A program made the translations under genes and the position numbers. A stretch of 64,000 bases of DNA, taken from assembly GCA_015501055.1 (NCBI GenBank), contig JADNYV010000100.1:62001-126000 (forward strand). The letters run 5' to 3'. Origin of the DNA: Mucidula mucida. Lineage: Eukaryota > Basidiomycota > Agaricomycetes > Agaricales > Physalacriaceae. Of the stretch, positions 27,446 to 39,133 are shown in pieces. Each line of letters opens with the position of its first letter. Position 1 is the stretch's first letter. The notes below the pieces were generated by a model. That model was not told the origin of the DNA, searched no databases, and saw only the letters and a program-made list of their open reading frames with translations.

Positions 27446-29778
27446 ATGGACGGCGGAGGCAGTCAAGCAAAAGGCCGATTTTGGAAATTCGGCTCAATTT
27501 GGCAATCCCGTGCTTCTCAACTCCCACCACCACCAGCTTGCTCGTCGTCGACGACGGCGACGACGACAGTCTCTTCAGCAATGTCGAGCCCGTCGCACCA
27601 GTCGACCCGCTCGATGAGCTCGAATTTGCAGCTCCCCACGGGCCCCGGAGCCGACTTGAAACGGCAGCGAAGGATGACCAGTCCATCGGCCACGTCGTTG
27701 ACACTGGTGAGCAGGCCCCATCTAGACCGTGAGCATAAAGTAAATTCCTTTGGCTGCAGCCCGAAAAGACATCCCCGGCGGGACGACCACCATCGCCTTT
27801 ACGGAACGAATTCATACCCAACACGTTCACGGGAATCGACATGGATGCCGAATCAGAAGCAGGCGACGACGACGACGAAGAAGAGGACAACCGGTGGATG
27901 CGCTCGCCGTCGCCGTCCTCGTCCATGTCGCAGATCGCAGCCACTTTTGCGCAGCGCATGGGCACCTGGATGTCCCCGGCAAAGTCGCCCAATGGACTTC
28001 CCACCGATGCTGAGCTCGAAGCCGAGGCAGAACGCGAGCGAGAACGCAGCCGACGCGAGGCAGAGCGTATTTTGACTGAAGAGGCAGCTGGGCGCAAGCT
28101 GGTTGAGGATCGGGTGCTTGCCATGCTGGAGAGTACGCGATCCTTGCCTCCACCGCCATCGCGCTCACAGACGATGCCGAACCCGCCGTCGCCAGCATCA
28201 TCCCAGAAGGACGGGCTTTGGTCGGTCGTCAAGAACAAGCTGACACCGACCAAGGAGTTGACGCCTGCTCAGCAGGTGATACAGGAGACAAAGGCAAGGG
28301 ACAAGAAGGGCTCAAAGGGAAAGGAAAAAGCATGGCCTGCGAATACCTCAAACAAGTTTAGCGATCCTGCCTTTCTCAATCTAAACTCGACGCTCCCGAC
28401 GACACCTCCACCGCGACGTCCCGTCTCTTCCCCGAATGTTTCTCCCACCCCTTCACGTCCCAGTCCAACCATTCCGCCGCCTAATCTGTCACCCTCTCCT
28501 ATGCGTACTGGAGAGCCATCATCTGTCTCGTCGCCCTCTCGCGAGGCACCTCCACTTTACGCGCAGTTTGATGCCAACGGTACCCTAGATGTGCACGTTA
28601 CACTGCTTACTATCGCCAAGCGCTTTGAAAAGCTCGAGAAATGGACCGTGGGCCATGTTCGCGCTCTCGAAGAGCGCATGAGCGATGTGGAACGGTGGTT
28701 GGTGGATAAAGAAAAGGAAAAAGAGGACGAACAAGTTTCCATACATGAAAAGGAAAAGGACACCCATGATTCGGCAAAAGACGTTCAGGAAATTCGCGAG
28801 GAGCTTTCCGAGATGCAGAGTCGGGTAGGAGAGCTTGGACGTGAAATGGCCAAGATTGCTACCGCGCCTGCTAACCTGTCGTCGGGACCCACCAGGCAGT
28901 CGGCCGAAATTATTGCGCCTCAGTTGACTTCGTCGACCATGGTTACTCCTCACCACAATAGATACCAATCTCAGCAGGCGACGATCAGCCCGCCTCTAGG
29001 TTCCGCAAAAACGTCTACTAGCCGGCTTCCATATCCCACAGGCGACTACGCTTCGCCACCCGACAGCACAATCATCCCACAAGGATCCTTTTCACCTCCA
29101 GTATCCCCACCTCCTCACTCGCGCGCCGTCTCCATTTCGGGTTTGCCTAACCCTGCGGCATCGACATCTTCCATGTCTTCAACATCATCGGTAACTTCAG
29201 CCACAACTTCAGCCACGAGCGGCTTGCCACCGCCTTCCATCTCCTCTTCGCGTCGTACGAGTATTAGTCCTACCCCTACCCCAAGGAAACGGTATACTGT
29301 GGCGCTTGGAGGTCCTATTGTCCCGCCGCATGAGCCAGAGGAGCAGCAGAGTATTGGGCGGGCATTCTTTTCAGAGAGCCCTGGAGCCGTGAGTGACGAT
29401 GAGAAGGGTAAGGACGAGGAGGACGATGACGACGACGATTTTGGGGAGGAGACGATTGGGAAAAAGTCGAGTGCGCGCATGTTGAGCGAGACGTCGCCGC
29501 CGCCGAGTCTGAGTGATCGACGGACGCGGACGCAGTCCGTGTATGGCTTTTCGTCGCTGCAGACGCCGACGGCGCCGCTGACGCCGCGTGTGCGCTCAAA
29601 GTCGAGCGAGCGGAGCTTGAGCCTGTCGAGCAATGCGAGTATTGGGGCGGGGACGTTTGTGGATCCGTACAAGGTGCGGCAGCAGACGATGAGTGCGAAC
29701 AAGGTGGCAATGCCAAAGCCGATTGGCAAGGTGCCCATTGGGCAACTTGTGGCGTTCTTTGACGGGGACAAGAAGTGA
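27446..29778 (+). CDS. Large Ser/Pro-rich coiled-coil protein, 759 aa
   Basis: Two exons, 27446-27706 and 27760-29778, with intron gtgagc...ctgcag in phase 0, giving 760 codons. The N-terminus is MDGGGSQAKGRFWKFGSIWQ. An acidic run (DDDDEEED) and a charged helical stretch of about 45 residues (ELEAEAERERERSRREAERI) precede a Pro/Ser-rich linker with many SP/TP sites. A conserved-looking segment APPLYAQFDANGTLDVHVTL then leads to a coiled coil (EKLEKWTVGHVRALEERMSD; later IREELSEMQSRVGELGREM). The rest is Ser/Thr/Pro-rich with an acidic patch (EEDDDDDDFGEE) and a C-terminal YKVRQQTMSANKVAM...GKVPIGQLVAFFDG block. No enzyme domain. A scaffold or cytoskeletal/polarity factor with many potential proline-directed phosphosites is my inference. 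Compositional bias produces long open frames on the other strand as well. Confidence 0.8.
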
Positions 29779-30173
29779 TTGTAGGACGTTTTTTCTTGAT
29801 ATGACCTTGATGATCTACTTTACTTATACATACCCTAGCGATTTATTAAAGTTTATATACCTAGTATTTTTTCGATGTTTATATCTTTGATTCCCTTTCA
29901 TCTTTTGTTGCCTTTTGCCTTTTGTTGTTGGTGCGATGGGCGAGGTGATGTCGACTCTAGGGCGGCGTCGAGGATATGCGAATTACCGCTTATCGTCCAC
30001 GTAACGGTGTAGTGAAAATTTTGGTCGCGGCGAGGAATACGAACACCGCGATTCGTGACACACTCGTAGGTCCGCGGATTTGAGGGGAGATGGCTCTTGC
30101 TTTTAGTCCTGAGTTGGAGCGAATTCCGTGGACAGGCAAGTATCTTGACGCAAAAACTCTGCAATCAGTGCAG
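29779..30173. other. Interval without a gene
   Basis: 3' flank of the coiled-coil gene (AT-rich at 29810-29890) and leader of the first tRNA region. No gene seen. Confidence 0.5.
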
Positions 30174-30245
30174 TTCGGATGCGGGGAATCGAACCCCGAG
30201 CTAGCGCGTGAGAGGCGCTAATGTTAGCCGTTACACCATATCCGA
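30174..30245 (-). tRNA. tRNA-Glu (anticodon CTC), copy 1
   Basis: The 72-nt minus-strand sequence folds as a cloverleaf. Acceptor is TCGGATA/CATCCGA, D stem GTGT/ACAT with loop AACGGCTA, and anticodon stem AGCGC/GCGCT with loop CTCTCAC (anticodon CTC). The variable region is AGCT, and the T arm is CGGGG/TTCGATT/CCCCG. The base of the acceptor stem has an A-C mismatch (position 7-66) that copy 2 lacks. No intron. Confidence 0.9.
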
Positions 30246-31433
30246 GTTAGCTTGTTTCAGCTCCAAGCACCTATATGCTTTCTTGGTCTACCACGACCCA
30301 GACCACAAATTGCAGAGAAAAAAGAGTCAGTGTGATAGTGGATAGTTGGTCGATAGCGGGTAATAGTAGTAGCAGCAGCATGTGGTTGCACTCAACTCAA
30401 AGGAAAGAGAAAGACCCAAACTTTTCGCTGCATTATGCTCGGCAATATAAGCCTCGCCAATCTCTTGTCTCAGCATAAGGGCCCAGGTCTTTGTCTCTCT
30501 TTCCTCTAATATGCGTAGAGCAAAGTATGGTCATGCTCTGGCGTTTAGGTTTTTCAGAAGACCTAGAGAGCCTATGCGCCGGAAGAAAGGAGGTGCTGAG
30601 TCCCAACAGAGCCTTGTAGATTAGCTGCGACTGGGATTATGTCTGTCAGCAAGAGTGAAATCTGACATTCTTTACGCGCACGGTAGTATCCGTCAGGGAG
30701 TTGCTTTCAGTAGCGAGATTCGGACTAAATGCGCGTCTGGTAAGTGGGCTATGATACGCGTGTGCGCCACGCTAATGTGGATATCAAGCCTGCCAAATGA
30801 AGGTTAGACTCGGAGGCAGGAGATGGAGAATTGGTTACATTATACATAGATCAGCTCACTCGCGCATGCGGAAATAGTATGGAGGCCATGCGACTTCTCC
30901 TACTCGCAAAGATAGTCCTCGATGCCCAACAGTCGTTGTCTTCATCAGACTGGATATATCGTCCGATGGTTTTGAATGAAAGCAGCAAGCTAGTCTCGTT
31001 ACCCGACTCTACGAAGAAGATGGGATACTCGCGATCTTCTCTGTGTAGTAGAGCAGCAAGCATTGTACGCGGTGCCAGATGAATGGCCGTGTAAGCAGAG
31101 AAAGTCCCAGCAAAAGCCAGAGAATATGACCTACAAGCGGGACTCGGAGAAAGAGTGGAAAGGCTACATATGCAAGGCACGTTTAGTCAACAACCACTAG
31201 GCATGGACAGAGTAGTCCTTACATATGTGTATACAAGATGCATTGATACAAGTGTGGCTTATCATCAAACGCGCGGCTAAGCCGAGGAACGTTAAACGCG
31301 ACACAACCGATCGTGCTTGACTCCGAGTCGTGGGAAATACTTAAGTTACAGTATTCATTCGAGACTCGAGAGTAAGATGATGTAGCTCTGCGCCGCTGAC
31401 TCTACAACAAAAAGAGAAGCCTTTCCTCGATAA
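30246..31433. other. Spacer between the two tRNA-Glu genes
   Basis: About 1.2 kb without a convincing protein gene or repeat. Confidence 0.5.
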
Positions 31434-31505
31434 TTCGGATACGGGGAATCGAACCCCGAGCTAGCGCGTGAGAGGCGCTAATGTTAGCCGTTACACCATA
31501 TCCGA
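31434..31505 (-). tRNA. tRNA-Glu (anticodon CTC), copy 2
   Basis: Identical to copy 1 except for one base in the 3' acceptor strand (TATCCGA instead of CATCCGA), which restores a full 7-bp acceptor stem. Same anticodon loop CTCTCAC and T loop TTCGATT. No intron. Confidence 0.92.
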
Positions 31506-31971
31506 TATGCATAAGTCAGAGCTTTGTATATCAGGACTTTTGGGCGTTTCCATCTTATCCTCTCTCTTCCATCATCTTCGTTCCTACCGGATCTTATGTT
31601 TTCGGTGGCTATGGCATATCTCCCTCACGCTCTTGTTACTGTTTTGTTGAGCTCCTCTTGTCGATTCCAGGTGTTTTACGTCTATGCGATTTCATTTCGA
31701 TATGCCCCCTCGACAGGCCGCTGCCAATGCCTGCAATTCGAGGTCTATACCACATTCCCGTTAATCTGCCCTCCGATGTTATCTCCGCCAATCATGCTGG
31801 AAACGTGGTAAACCTGATATGCGTGACGTAGCATCCATGGTTCTCATGACTCACAAAACTAGCAACGTGTGGGGATGTAGCATGTACCGCTCTCCATTCC
31901 CTTCTTCCCATCCTCTTTTGCTGAGGCACTATCCGCTCGACTTCAAGTACTGCGAAATCCGTGCCTCATAG

Positions 31972-32422
31972 ATGTCTACGCCCATCGCCGCCGTACTCGT
32001 AAACGCGTGGATCATCGGGATGCGGTTCCTCCCCGGGCAAGTCTGCCTCGTGTCAGTCAAAGATCCCTCGGGGCGCGACTTGACCATGTACTTTAAATCC
32101 CGCAAAGACCGTGAGTTATGCTCATTCCTTGTGATAACGTCTGCTCTAACGGCTCGGCTTAGACGTGGCCAGCGCTTATAACAAGGTCGGGATTTATACG
32201 CCTGTGTATAATCGATTTTTCTTCGCTGACGATCATGATAGCCCCTATATGGACAAACCACTGAATTTTGGGAGGAATGCGCTCCCAGAGCATGACACAC
32301 CCTCAATCTCATCATTTCGTTATTTGCTGTCGCGCTTGCTGTCATCCTGCTTTCGTTCGCTCCATAGATTACGATACTCAGTCGTCTTGTTACCCTGTAG
32401 ATTCGCTCCTTTCGATACATAG
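31972..32422 (+). CDS. Hypothetical protein, 132 aa, two exons
   Basis: Exon 31972-32110 and exon 32163-32422, with a 52-nt intron gtgagt...ggcttag, give 133 codons in consistent phase. The protein starts MSTPIAAVLVNAWIIGMRF and continues QVCLVSVKDPSGRDLTMYFK. After the junction comes VASAYNKVGIYTPVYNRFFF, and the tail is basic and Ser/Leu-rich. Not recognised. The good intron and uniform frame support a real gene, although the last 35 residues look non-conserved, so another intron could remove them. Confidence 0.5.
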
Positions 32423-33054
32423 AGCCTCTTCGTTATCCTCTGGTGCGTGTTGTCCTGATTCTCGTTGCTCTAAGTTAATGAGCTTCAAGTAGATACTACT
32501 TCATCGCTTCACTCCGCGTCTAATTTAATAAGTTTCAACTTTGCGATTATCGCGGTCCGCTTTTCCAATTCGAATTTGAAGCGGAATTAGACTCTACAAT
32601 CGGACTGCGCAATGAAGAAGGTCACTTCCTATAATGTTTCGTGCTTGGCTCTTGGCGCGGACGTCTCGTCAATATATTTCTTGAACGGTGCTTTCACCGA
32701 CTCGACAAGGAATTTTCAATCGTGTATTCCGTCTTTCTTTCCTGATCTACACAAACAACCTTCGTCTAATGGTGTTAACTTGGTAGGACCGGAAGAAGCC
32801 TGTTCAACGCGTCTATTCTTTTGTTGCATTGCATGGACAAGTGGCGAACTGCATCAACGGTTCTGTATTCAATACAATCCATGTCCCCATGACCGCGAGC
32901 TCCAGACATCCGTGGCCTCCATGACGCGTCGAGCTAGTCTTCCGCGTTCCCTCCCGCATACTTGACGTCATGTTTCGCAACCTCTCTTTATAACGTCGGA
33001 TGCTGGTGCGAAACGCCATATCCAGCCGAACCAAAAACTTCAAGCACGACCATT
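32423..33054. other. Interval with one weak ORF
   Basis: A 117-codon plus frame at 32612-32965 starts with a true ATG (MKKVTSYNVSCLALGADV) but has no recognised domain or splice support. A TATAA at 32989-32993 could serve the gene at 33055. Confidence 0.35.
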
Positions 33055-33494
33055 ATGCGATTCACCATTGTAACCGTCGTGTTCACCATGGCGCTCGCCG
33101 CCAATGCCCAAGACTCATCTCTATCTTCTGAGATTTCGTCCATCTTCTCCTCGATTTCCTCTGAAATCCCAACGCGAGTCTCACTTGTTACATTTCGCGC
33201 GTCCTTACTGATGTCCACGACAGCACCACGACTGCCACAGACTCCACCTTGTCCTCCGTCTTATCCAGCTTGTCTTCGGAATTTAGCTCTGGCGCCAGCT
33301 CGGTTTCCTCTGAACTGAGCTCGATATCCAGCTCACTGTCAAGTCGACTCTCTTCTGTTACTGGCCCAAGCGGCACGTTGACCGGTACAGCGGCTTCCGG
33401 TACCGCCACGACCGAGGGCAATGCAGCGCAGTATGTGCAGGCGCCGTTGATTGCAATGGGTGCTGCAGGGTTGGTTGCTGCGGTGCTGTTGTGA
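33055..33494 (+). CDS. Ser-rich secreted protein, probably GPI-anchored, 129 aa
   Basis: The start ATG at 33055 gives a signal peptide (MRFTIVTVVFTMALAANAQ, cleavage after AQ likely), then serine repeats (SSLSSEISSIFSSISSE). After the intron come more (SSVLSSLSSEFSSGASSVSS), then GTLTGTAASGTATTEGNAAQ and a hydrophobic C-terminus (LIAMGAAGLVAAVLL) with a small-residue omega site region. Together these mark a small cell-wall protein that is likely O-glycosylated and GPI-anchored. Exon 1 is 33055-33173 and exon 2 is 33224-33494. This 50-nt intron has a good branch site (ttactgat) and acag acceptor, but only a GC donor (gcgagt) preserves the frame. With that donor the sum is exactly 130 codons. 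Confidence 0.7.
33174..33223 (+). other. Probable GC-AG intron in the Ser-rich protein gene
   Basis: Begins gcgagtctcac, has branch-like ttactgatg 14 nt before the end, and ends gacag. Every in-range GT donor gives the wrong phase, apart from a poor one (gtccat) far upstream. Confidence 0.55.
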
Positions 33495-34014
33495 CAGTAG
33501 CTCGAATCAAAGTGACAGGTAAAAGTGGACACAAACATACAAAATGTAGGGCTGGACAACAGGCTTTTGTACCGACTTTAGTGGACCTTCGATGGGATTC
33601 ATGACGGTTATTTATTTAGCTACGAGTGTTGTATTTCTGTACCACTTCGGGTTTGCTCTCAAAAAATTGTCCTGTTCCACTTGCTAACAGTTTCCTCACG
33701 TTACTTGCACATTACAAGTAAATAGGACGTGAACAAGTCGAGACGCCTTCTCGGTAGTCACTATGGCGGGACGCTGCAGCCGGCGGAGTATAAACACGTG
33801 ACGTACGTTTCTTGCTCTTGCCTCCATCGTCTTCTTGGAGTCCTTGCCAATAACGACGCGTCCTCTGCTCGTCCCCGACCATCTTCATCTATACAACATT
33901 CTAAGGCGTTCCTAATCGTGCTCACAAGGCCGCGAGCCTCAATGTAAGGCGTGACGCACACGTACCATTGCTGTTTGATCGCTAACATCGACCAGACCTT
34001 GTCAGCAGCCAGCT

Positions 34015-35664
34015 ATGGCTGACGATGATACCTCACCTTGTACCTTCCAAATCCCGCCTCTCATACTGCATTCGCTGGACCGGTTTCAATATCTGGCGAC
34101 TGTCAACACGCCTCCGGACAGTTGTGAAAGCGACGATCTGCGTTCCATCATCTCTGATTCTGAGAACAGCCTCTCTGAGTACAGAGACATGCTCTTTAGG
34201 GCTAAAAACACCGTCGAAGCCCTCGAGAAGCGTATCATCGAGGTTGGTAGTGTGCTTCAGACTGTCAAAGCAATTGCGCATCCCATTCGGTCTATCCCGA
34301 GCGAAATCCTTTCGATGATTTTCGCCCAATGCGTTGGCGCCCATCTATCTGAGAGCAGATACAAAAAGGATTCTTTGTCGACTGAGTGCGCCCCCTGGTA
34401 TCTGTCCTACGTATGCCAGCGGTGGCGTAATCTCGTCCTCTCTTCTCCCTCTCTTTGGTCTTCACTGTCATTCTCTTTTCCACTTTATAAAGACAAACCC
34501 CACCGTCAAGTATTATACCTCGCAACTCTTCACATGGAGCGCTCTTCAAGATTACCTCTTTCCGTGGAGTTGATAGCCGACGAAACACCCCAGTTCTGCA
34601 ATCATCCTTTGTCATTCGTCATCGAGGCCACTACGATGCGATGGGAAACGGTTGTCTTCGATTGTCTATTGCCGATCCTACGTTTTTTTGCCGGTTATCC
34701 TTTCCCTCTTCTTGAGACTGTCATAACCGGGTATCAGTTCTTTGACGATGACGAGGAGAGAGGTACACAGATCACCACGCTTTTCTCTCTCCCAAAGCTA
34801 AGCAGGCTCATAGCTGCTACAGACGATCTCTTCTACATGGTGCAGATGCCGTGGACTCGTCTTGTCTTCTATCAAAGTGATTTCCACGCATTTCAGGAGA
34901 AGCATTTTAAAGCGCTACGGCAGATGACTTCATTACGATCGCTTACAGTGACGTTGGACAACGAAGGGGCGATTTCCGCGCCGGATATCGTGATTTTACC
35001 TCGCTTGAAGGATCTCCAAATTTGCATTGAGGACTCGGCAGCATTGACTGTCATAGACGGATTCATGGCATCGTTGAGCATGCCTTCCCTTCAACAGCTT
35101 CAGTTGGACTACGATCGCAGCATTACTCTGCCCGTATTTCCCAGTGTCCATCCCGATTTTTGCCATGTGAATTCCCTTCATGTTTGCGGCAATCTGATGA
35201 AGGGAGACAGCCAGTTTATTGCGTTCCTGTCCATCATGGGTGGCGTGGAGAAGCTTCAGATCTCGTGGGGCCTCATGACGGAAAAGCTTTTACGACAGTT
35301 CGCCCCTCTAACTCCTGGGATTGACGCTCCATTGCTGCCCCGGCTTCGTATCCTGGATGTTCATCGATCTTGGCTCTTCCACCCTCCAGCTCCCCCCTCT
35401 ATAGCCAGACAAGGTTTTAATGATATAGCACTTTGGCTTGCTTCGCGAAAGGTTGGCGTTCAGACTTTCAGTAAGTCGAGAGATTGACGTTCTCAATTAT
35501 AACAGTCAGGTTATAGGTTGGAAGAATTGCGTGTACCGTTGGAATGGCGAGACGAGAAACTGTTATGGAATCAAGTTTGTGCTGCGGTCTCGGTGGTATA
35601 TCTTGAAAACGATGGTGAGGTTGAAGAAACGAATGAGACGGTCGACATGGAAGTCGACGCTTAA
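34015..35664 (+). CDS. F-box-like protein with LRR-type C-terminal region, 536 aa
   Basis: Exon 34015-35470 and exon 35510-35664, with intron gtaagt...gtcag, give 537 codons. The N-terminus MADDDTSPCTFQIPPLILHS and a coiled stretch (MLFRAKNTVEALEKRI) precede the F-box-like motif HPIRSIPSEILSMIFAQC. WYLSYVCQRWRNLVLSSPSL follows, typical of the large Agaricomycete F-box family. The remainder shows irregular leucine-rich units (LPKLSRLIA, FIAFLSIMGGVEKLQISW, LLPRLRILDVHRSW). F-box proteins recruit substrates to SCF ubiquitin ligases through Skp1. The substrate is unknown, and this family expands in a lineage-specific way. The gene looks intact and is the reference for the decayed relatives at 35.9-36.5 kb and 53.8-55.3 kb. 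Confidence 0.85.
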
Positions 35665-35871
35665 GCGGTGTAGTCGACAGATCGAACCACTTGTAGCTTT
35701 TGAACAAGTACGTATAACGTTTCTCTATAAACATTTAAATGGCACCAACATTGATGAAAGCTATCGGCGCGTGAGACAACTGAGTCGACACAGTAACAAG
35801 CCGGGGAGCAACTTCTAGTAGTCCTTTGACGTTCGTGAAACGTAGCAGCGATGGCGTACGCATTTGAGCTT

Positions 35872-36464
35872 TTACCACAGCCAAGCATCGACACCCTCAC
35901 CGCACAGCTTTTGTAAATACCGCACTATGCCTTCAGGCGCCTCGGCCCCACAGATGCTCAGGATGCCATAGAGAGAATCCGGGTGGTCAGGAACTTCACC
36001 AAGAGTTTCTGAGCAAGCGGGTCGATAAATGCCTGGACGCACGCACCATTGGGAAATCCAAACAAACTTGACATCTCTGAGCCAAGGCAGGAATGTGCGC
36101 TTATTCAAGTGCTTAAAGAACCGCCTGTCCAGGATCGTTGGAGCGCTCTCGATGACATGGAGTGTGTGGAGTTGGGAACAGCCAATAGGGCGTTCAGATC
36201 ATCGGAACTGGCGATAATGTTTCGTACGCGAATCGCGCGGGGACTGTCTTTCATGATGACTCGGAAGGCCGTCAGAGTGCATTTGGAATGATTGACAAGG
36301 TTGGCTATTTGCAGCACTGGCGGGATCATGAGGGTCTGGCGAAGACAAGTCTTCGCGAACGACAAACGGGAGATCGTTGGGCTGTAGTAGGGAAATATCC
36401 TTAAGAGGGAAATATCCTTGAGATAGTAGCATATAGCCTGAGAATCAAGGATGGAATAATACAC
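35872..36464 (-). pseudogene. F-box/LRR gene fragment
   Basis: Minus-strand text reads PTISRLSFAKTCLRQTLM, VNHSKCTLTAFRV, NIIASSDDLNALLAVP, and then in a different frame NKRTFLPWLRDVKFVWI. This is the C-terminal order of LRR-type F-box proteins (compare IIRSQCTLQAF...LLPNLESLKI, from memory). No F-box motif is found upstream, and a 17-bp tandem duplication (36389-36422) shifts the frame at the fragment's start. It is more likely a relic than a gene. Confidence 0.55.
36389..36422 (+). repeat. 17-bp tandem duplication
   Basis: agggaaatatccttaag is followed directly by agggaaatatccttgag, one mismatch. It lies inside the F-box fragment and duplicates LKDISLL in two frames. Confidence 0.85.
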
Positions 36465-37318
36465 GTGGAAATGAATCTCGGGCTGCCCCTACTGCGCGAA
36501 CTGATTTCTTCGTCTTGGTGGCGAGGTCGCTTCGTGGAGGCGATGTTCCTGGAGTGCAGACAGCGGCGGGATGTTCGAGAGCTAGGAAGATGCGGACGTA
36601 GTCGCCATCTATTGAAAAAGTGAATTAGAAAATGCCCAGCGCATTGAGGCTTACGTTTCTGAAAGAATGTATTACGATGCAACAGCGAATGTAATTTAGT
36701 GACTTCGGTTCTTTTAGATAGGCAGACAAATGAGTCACGGTGAGTTTCCCATAAAGCACTTCAGTGCAACGTACAAATAGAGATGTGATAAAGGATGCTA
36801 CTCGAGCCGCGAGCGTGATGCACAGCAATGAGCCGCACCATGGGAACTTGAACGGCTTTCTCCTGAACCTCATCGCATTGATTCTTCCTTGACTAAGAAG
36901 CTCAAATTTCCGTCGATGTCCTCTCGCTCTTGAGTGAGTTTCGACCTCGATCTCACGCCGGTAAACGTGGGCAAGTCTTTGTCTTTGTTTGCTGAACGCT
37001 ACTGCTATGATACTAGGTGCGTTTTTCGCGACTGACCTTTACGACGCTTAAGACCGCCGTAGATATTTTTGAGCATTGGTATGTCATACGGATGACATCG
37101 CGAGCCATTCGGGGAACTACAATGGCTCCCTGTCTATTGTGTCAATATTCGGGGGCGGTCAAAGTTCTGAGCCACTCGTACAATGCAGCACGCCGACCGT
37201 CCAAATTGCCAGACCATTGTGCACTTGAACCGTCTGGCCCAAAGTGGACAACAAAGAAATCCACATAGAACCGATATAAATACTGGGAGCGCTGGTCGTG
37301 GTCTTCATCTGCTCAGCC
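36465..37318. other. Interval without a confident gene
   Basis: A minus ORF with a true ATG (36873-36625, MRFRRKPFKFPWCGSLL...) is not recognised. The rest holds no coding signal except the promoter of the gene at 37319. Confidence 0.4.
37275..37281 (+). promoter_or_regulatory. TATA box of finger-family gene A
   Basis: TATAAAT, 38-44 nt upstream of the ATG at 37319. Confidence 0.45.
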
Positions 37319-38213
37319 ATGCAAACTACCTTCACGAAATCCGCAATTCGGTCCACCCTGCCGCGTCTTGAAGACCCTCTTCCTCTGGAGGAAGCGGAGT
37401 ACGAGACATCCTGGTGGTTCACTCCCAGCCTTTACCTTAACGTAGATCGTGAGCTGAACTACACAGTCCACACCCAAGACCTCAACGCTCTTTCGTGTAC
37501 TGAGCCGGTATCGGTTTCTGCCAACAAAGTGTAAGCTCTTTGTTTGCGTTCATCTTAGAGACTGAGGATTAACGGGAGGAAGTTGGGACAATTATGGACG
37601 CGTTATGGAGCCTGGCGCCCCCTTGGAGTATGTGCTATCCTACTTTTTCGCTCAAATGGTGATACTCATATTTTGCGTATCTCTTGCAGACACAAGAGAA
37701 AGTCTGAAGATCTGTGTTACCCGAAAGAGGATGTCCAATTTTACATCGATAAGAATAGCGACTGCGATGCAGAGTACTCGGAGGAGGAGGAACAAGAAGA
37801 AGAAGCGTTCGTGTCCGGTCTCTCTCTCCAAATTCGATGACCGATGTTTTCCTAGCCCTCCACCGAAAAAGGCCCGAACGAACAAGACCTTTGTCGCAAA
37901 CGACGAAGCCCTCCATTGCTTACCGTCGCCTCCTCTAGACCATGCGTCCCTCAGGACGGAATTCCTTGCATCTCTCGTTAAATGGCCCGCCGACCTTCGA
38001 AGCACGGCCACCAGCCGGAAACACTTCTTGGCGACAGATCCAAGTGTCGATCACAGTGCGGCGCTCGATCCAAAGAAGGTTATGTGTTCTGGATGCAAAG
38101 AGTACAGAACGCTGGATATGAGGCACCAGTACTACCTTACCCACTGGTTCGCACATAGGAGACGTTGCTCGATGCTCTTCAACAAGTGGTTAGTTAGTCG
38201 GTATGAGTGTTAA
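37319..38213 (+). CDS. Finger-family gene A: protein with C-x2-C-x19-H-x3-C domain
   Basis: The start ATG at 37319 gives MQTTFTKSAIRSTLPRLEDP. After introns near 37530 and 37630-37690 an acidic stretch follows (EYSEEEEQEEEAF), then another intron and PPPKKARTNKTFVANDEAL. The C-terminal domain reads KVMCSGCKEYRTLD, then after ten residues HWFAHRRRCSMLFNKWL, ending at 38213. Two Cys, His and Cys in BED-like order suggest zinc binding, and the PKKAR patch suggests nuclear location. Both are inferences. The same domain closes genes B (39134-39837) and C (43478-44304). Acceptor choices for introns 1 and 3 are tentative. I do not know a named family. Confidence 0.65.
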
Positions 38214-39133
38214 CTACGCGTAGCTCTACCATTCACTGTCTATTATTCATCGTGTCGTGGCATATATATATTTCACCCTTTTTGAAGTCGCCCAAGGTCA
38301 GGAGACCTGCGTTAGGGCTACGCTCTCTTGTGGACGTTCACGGAACCTCTTCTCGCAGTGCCAGCAGATATCACAAACCGAGCGCGCTTTCGGCACGCGC
38401 GCCTAAGCGGACTACATCATGGATTGCAGACCAAACCGAGACTTCCTCGATTTCTGGGGGAAATTACAATCACATGGACTGTAACTCTTTTAGTTTCACT
38501 GGGCTGCTATGGAACCGTTTCCCAACCTTCGCTGTTGCCCGCGATGTGAAGCGAACATATTGCGCTTTGGTCTCACCTACAAACACGCGCGCGGAACTGC
38601 AAGTCGTGTAGTAATCACATAAAGCGCGGCAGATCCGAGTATCAGCGGTTTAATTTGGGAATCAACCTCGTCGTCCCCATCGGGATTCAAGTTACGAGGC
38701 TACTACCTACCCTGCTGTTCCTAAATACACACGCAGCATTCCACCTTCTTCGGAGGCACCACCCATATCACTACCCACTGAGGTCGTTGAAATAGCACAT
38801 ACTCTTTAGAATATTGTGATTCAAGACTTGATCGACTGTCTCTGGTGAACTTATCGCGAAGCCCGACTTTCGCCGGCGGCTCCTATCCACTGTCCACAAT
38901 TCCTATGTGGACCAACCGCGGGCGGGAGCAATACGAACAAACAATGTACTTCCCAAAACGGGGTCGCGTCCACAATCTTTAACAATGGCACGAATAAATC
39001 CGGTTGGTCCACATGTCGCTCACTACATAACGGACCGCCATTGAAGCTTCTCTCAAACCTCACCACCATCGCGATGGATATTTGCTTGCCCCAGACTGCT
39101 TCCTCTGACGCGCCACGCGCGCACGCATCATCT
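38214..39133. other. Interval without a confident gene
   Basis: Plus frames near 38760-39080 contain an F-box-like scrap (SLPTEVVEIAHTL) and then NGPPLKLLSNLTTIAM, interrupted by stops. This is too weak for a gene. Confidence 0.35.

Noticed and set aside
27330..28253. Long minus-strand ORF of 307 codons opposite the Ser/Pro-rich gene
   Set aside because: It is a shadow of the low-complexity coding strand (Ser/Pro codons read as Ser/Arg/Gly), lacks splice signals, and the opposite frame has coherent exons.
29115..29771. Minus-strand ORF of 218 codons opposite the same gene
   Set aside because: Compositional shadow, as above.
38760..39080. F-box-like scrap (SLPTEVVEIAHTL)
   Set aside because: Stops interrupt it within 20 codons and no LRR pattern with support follows.
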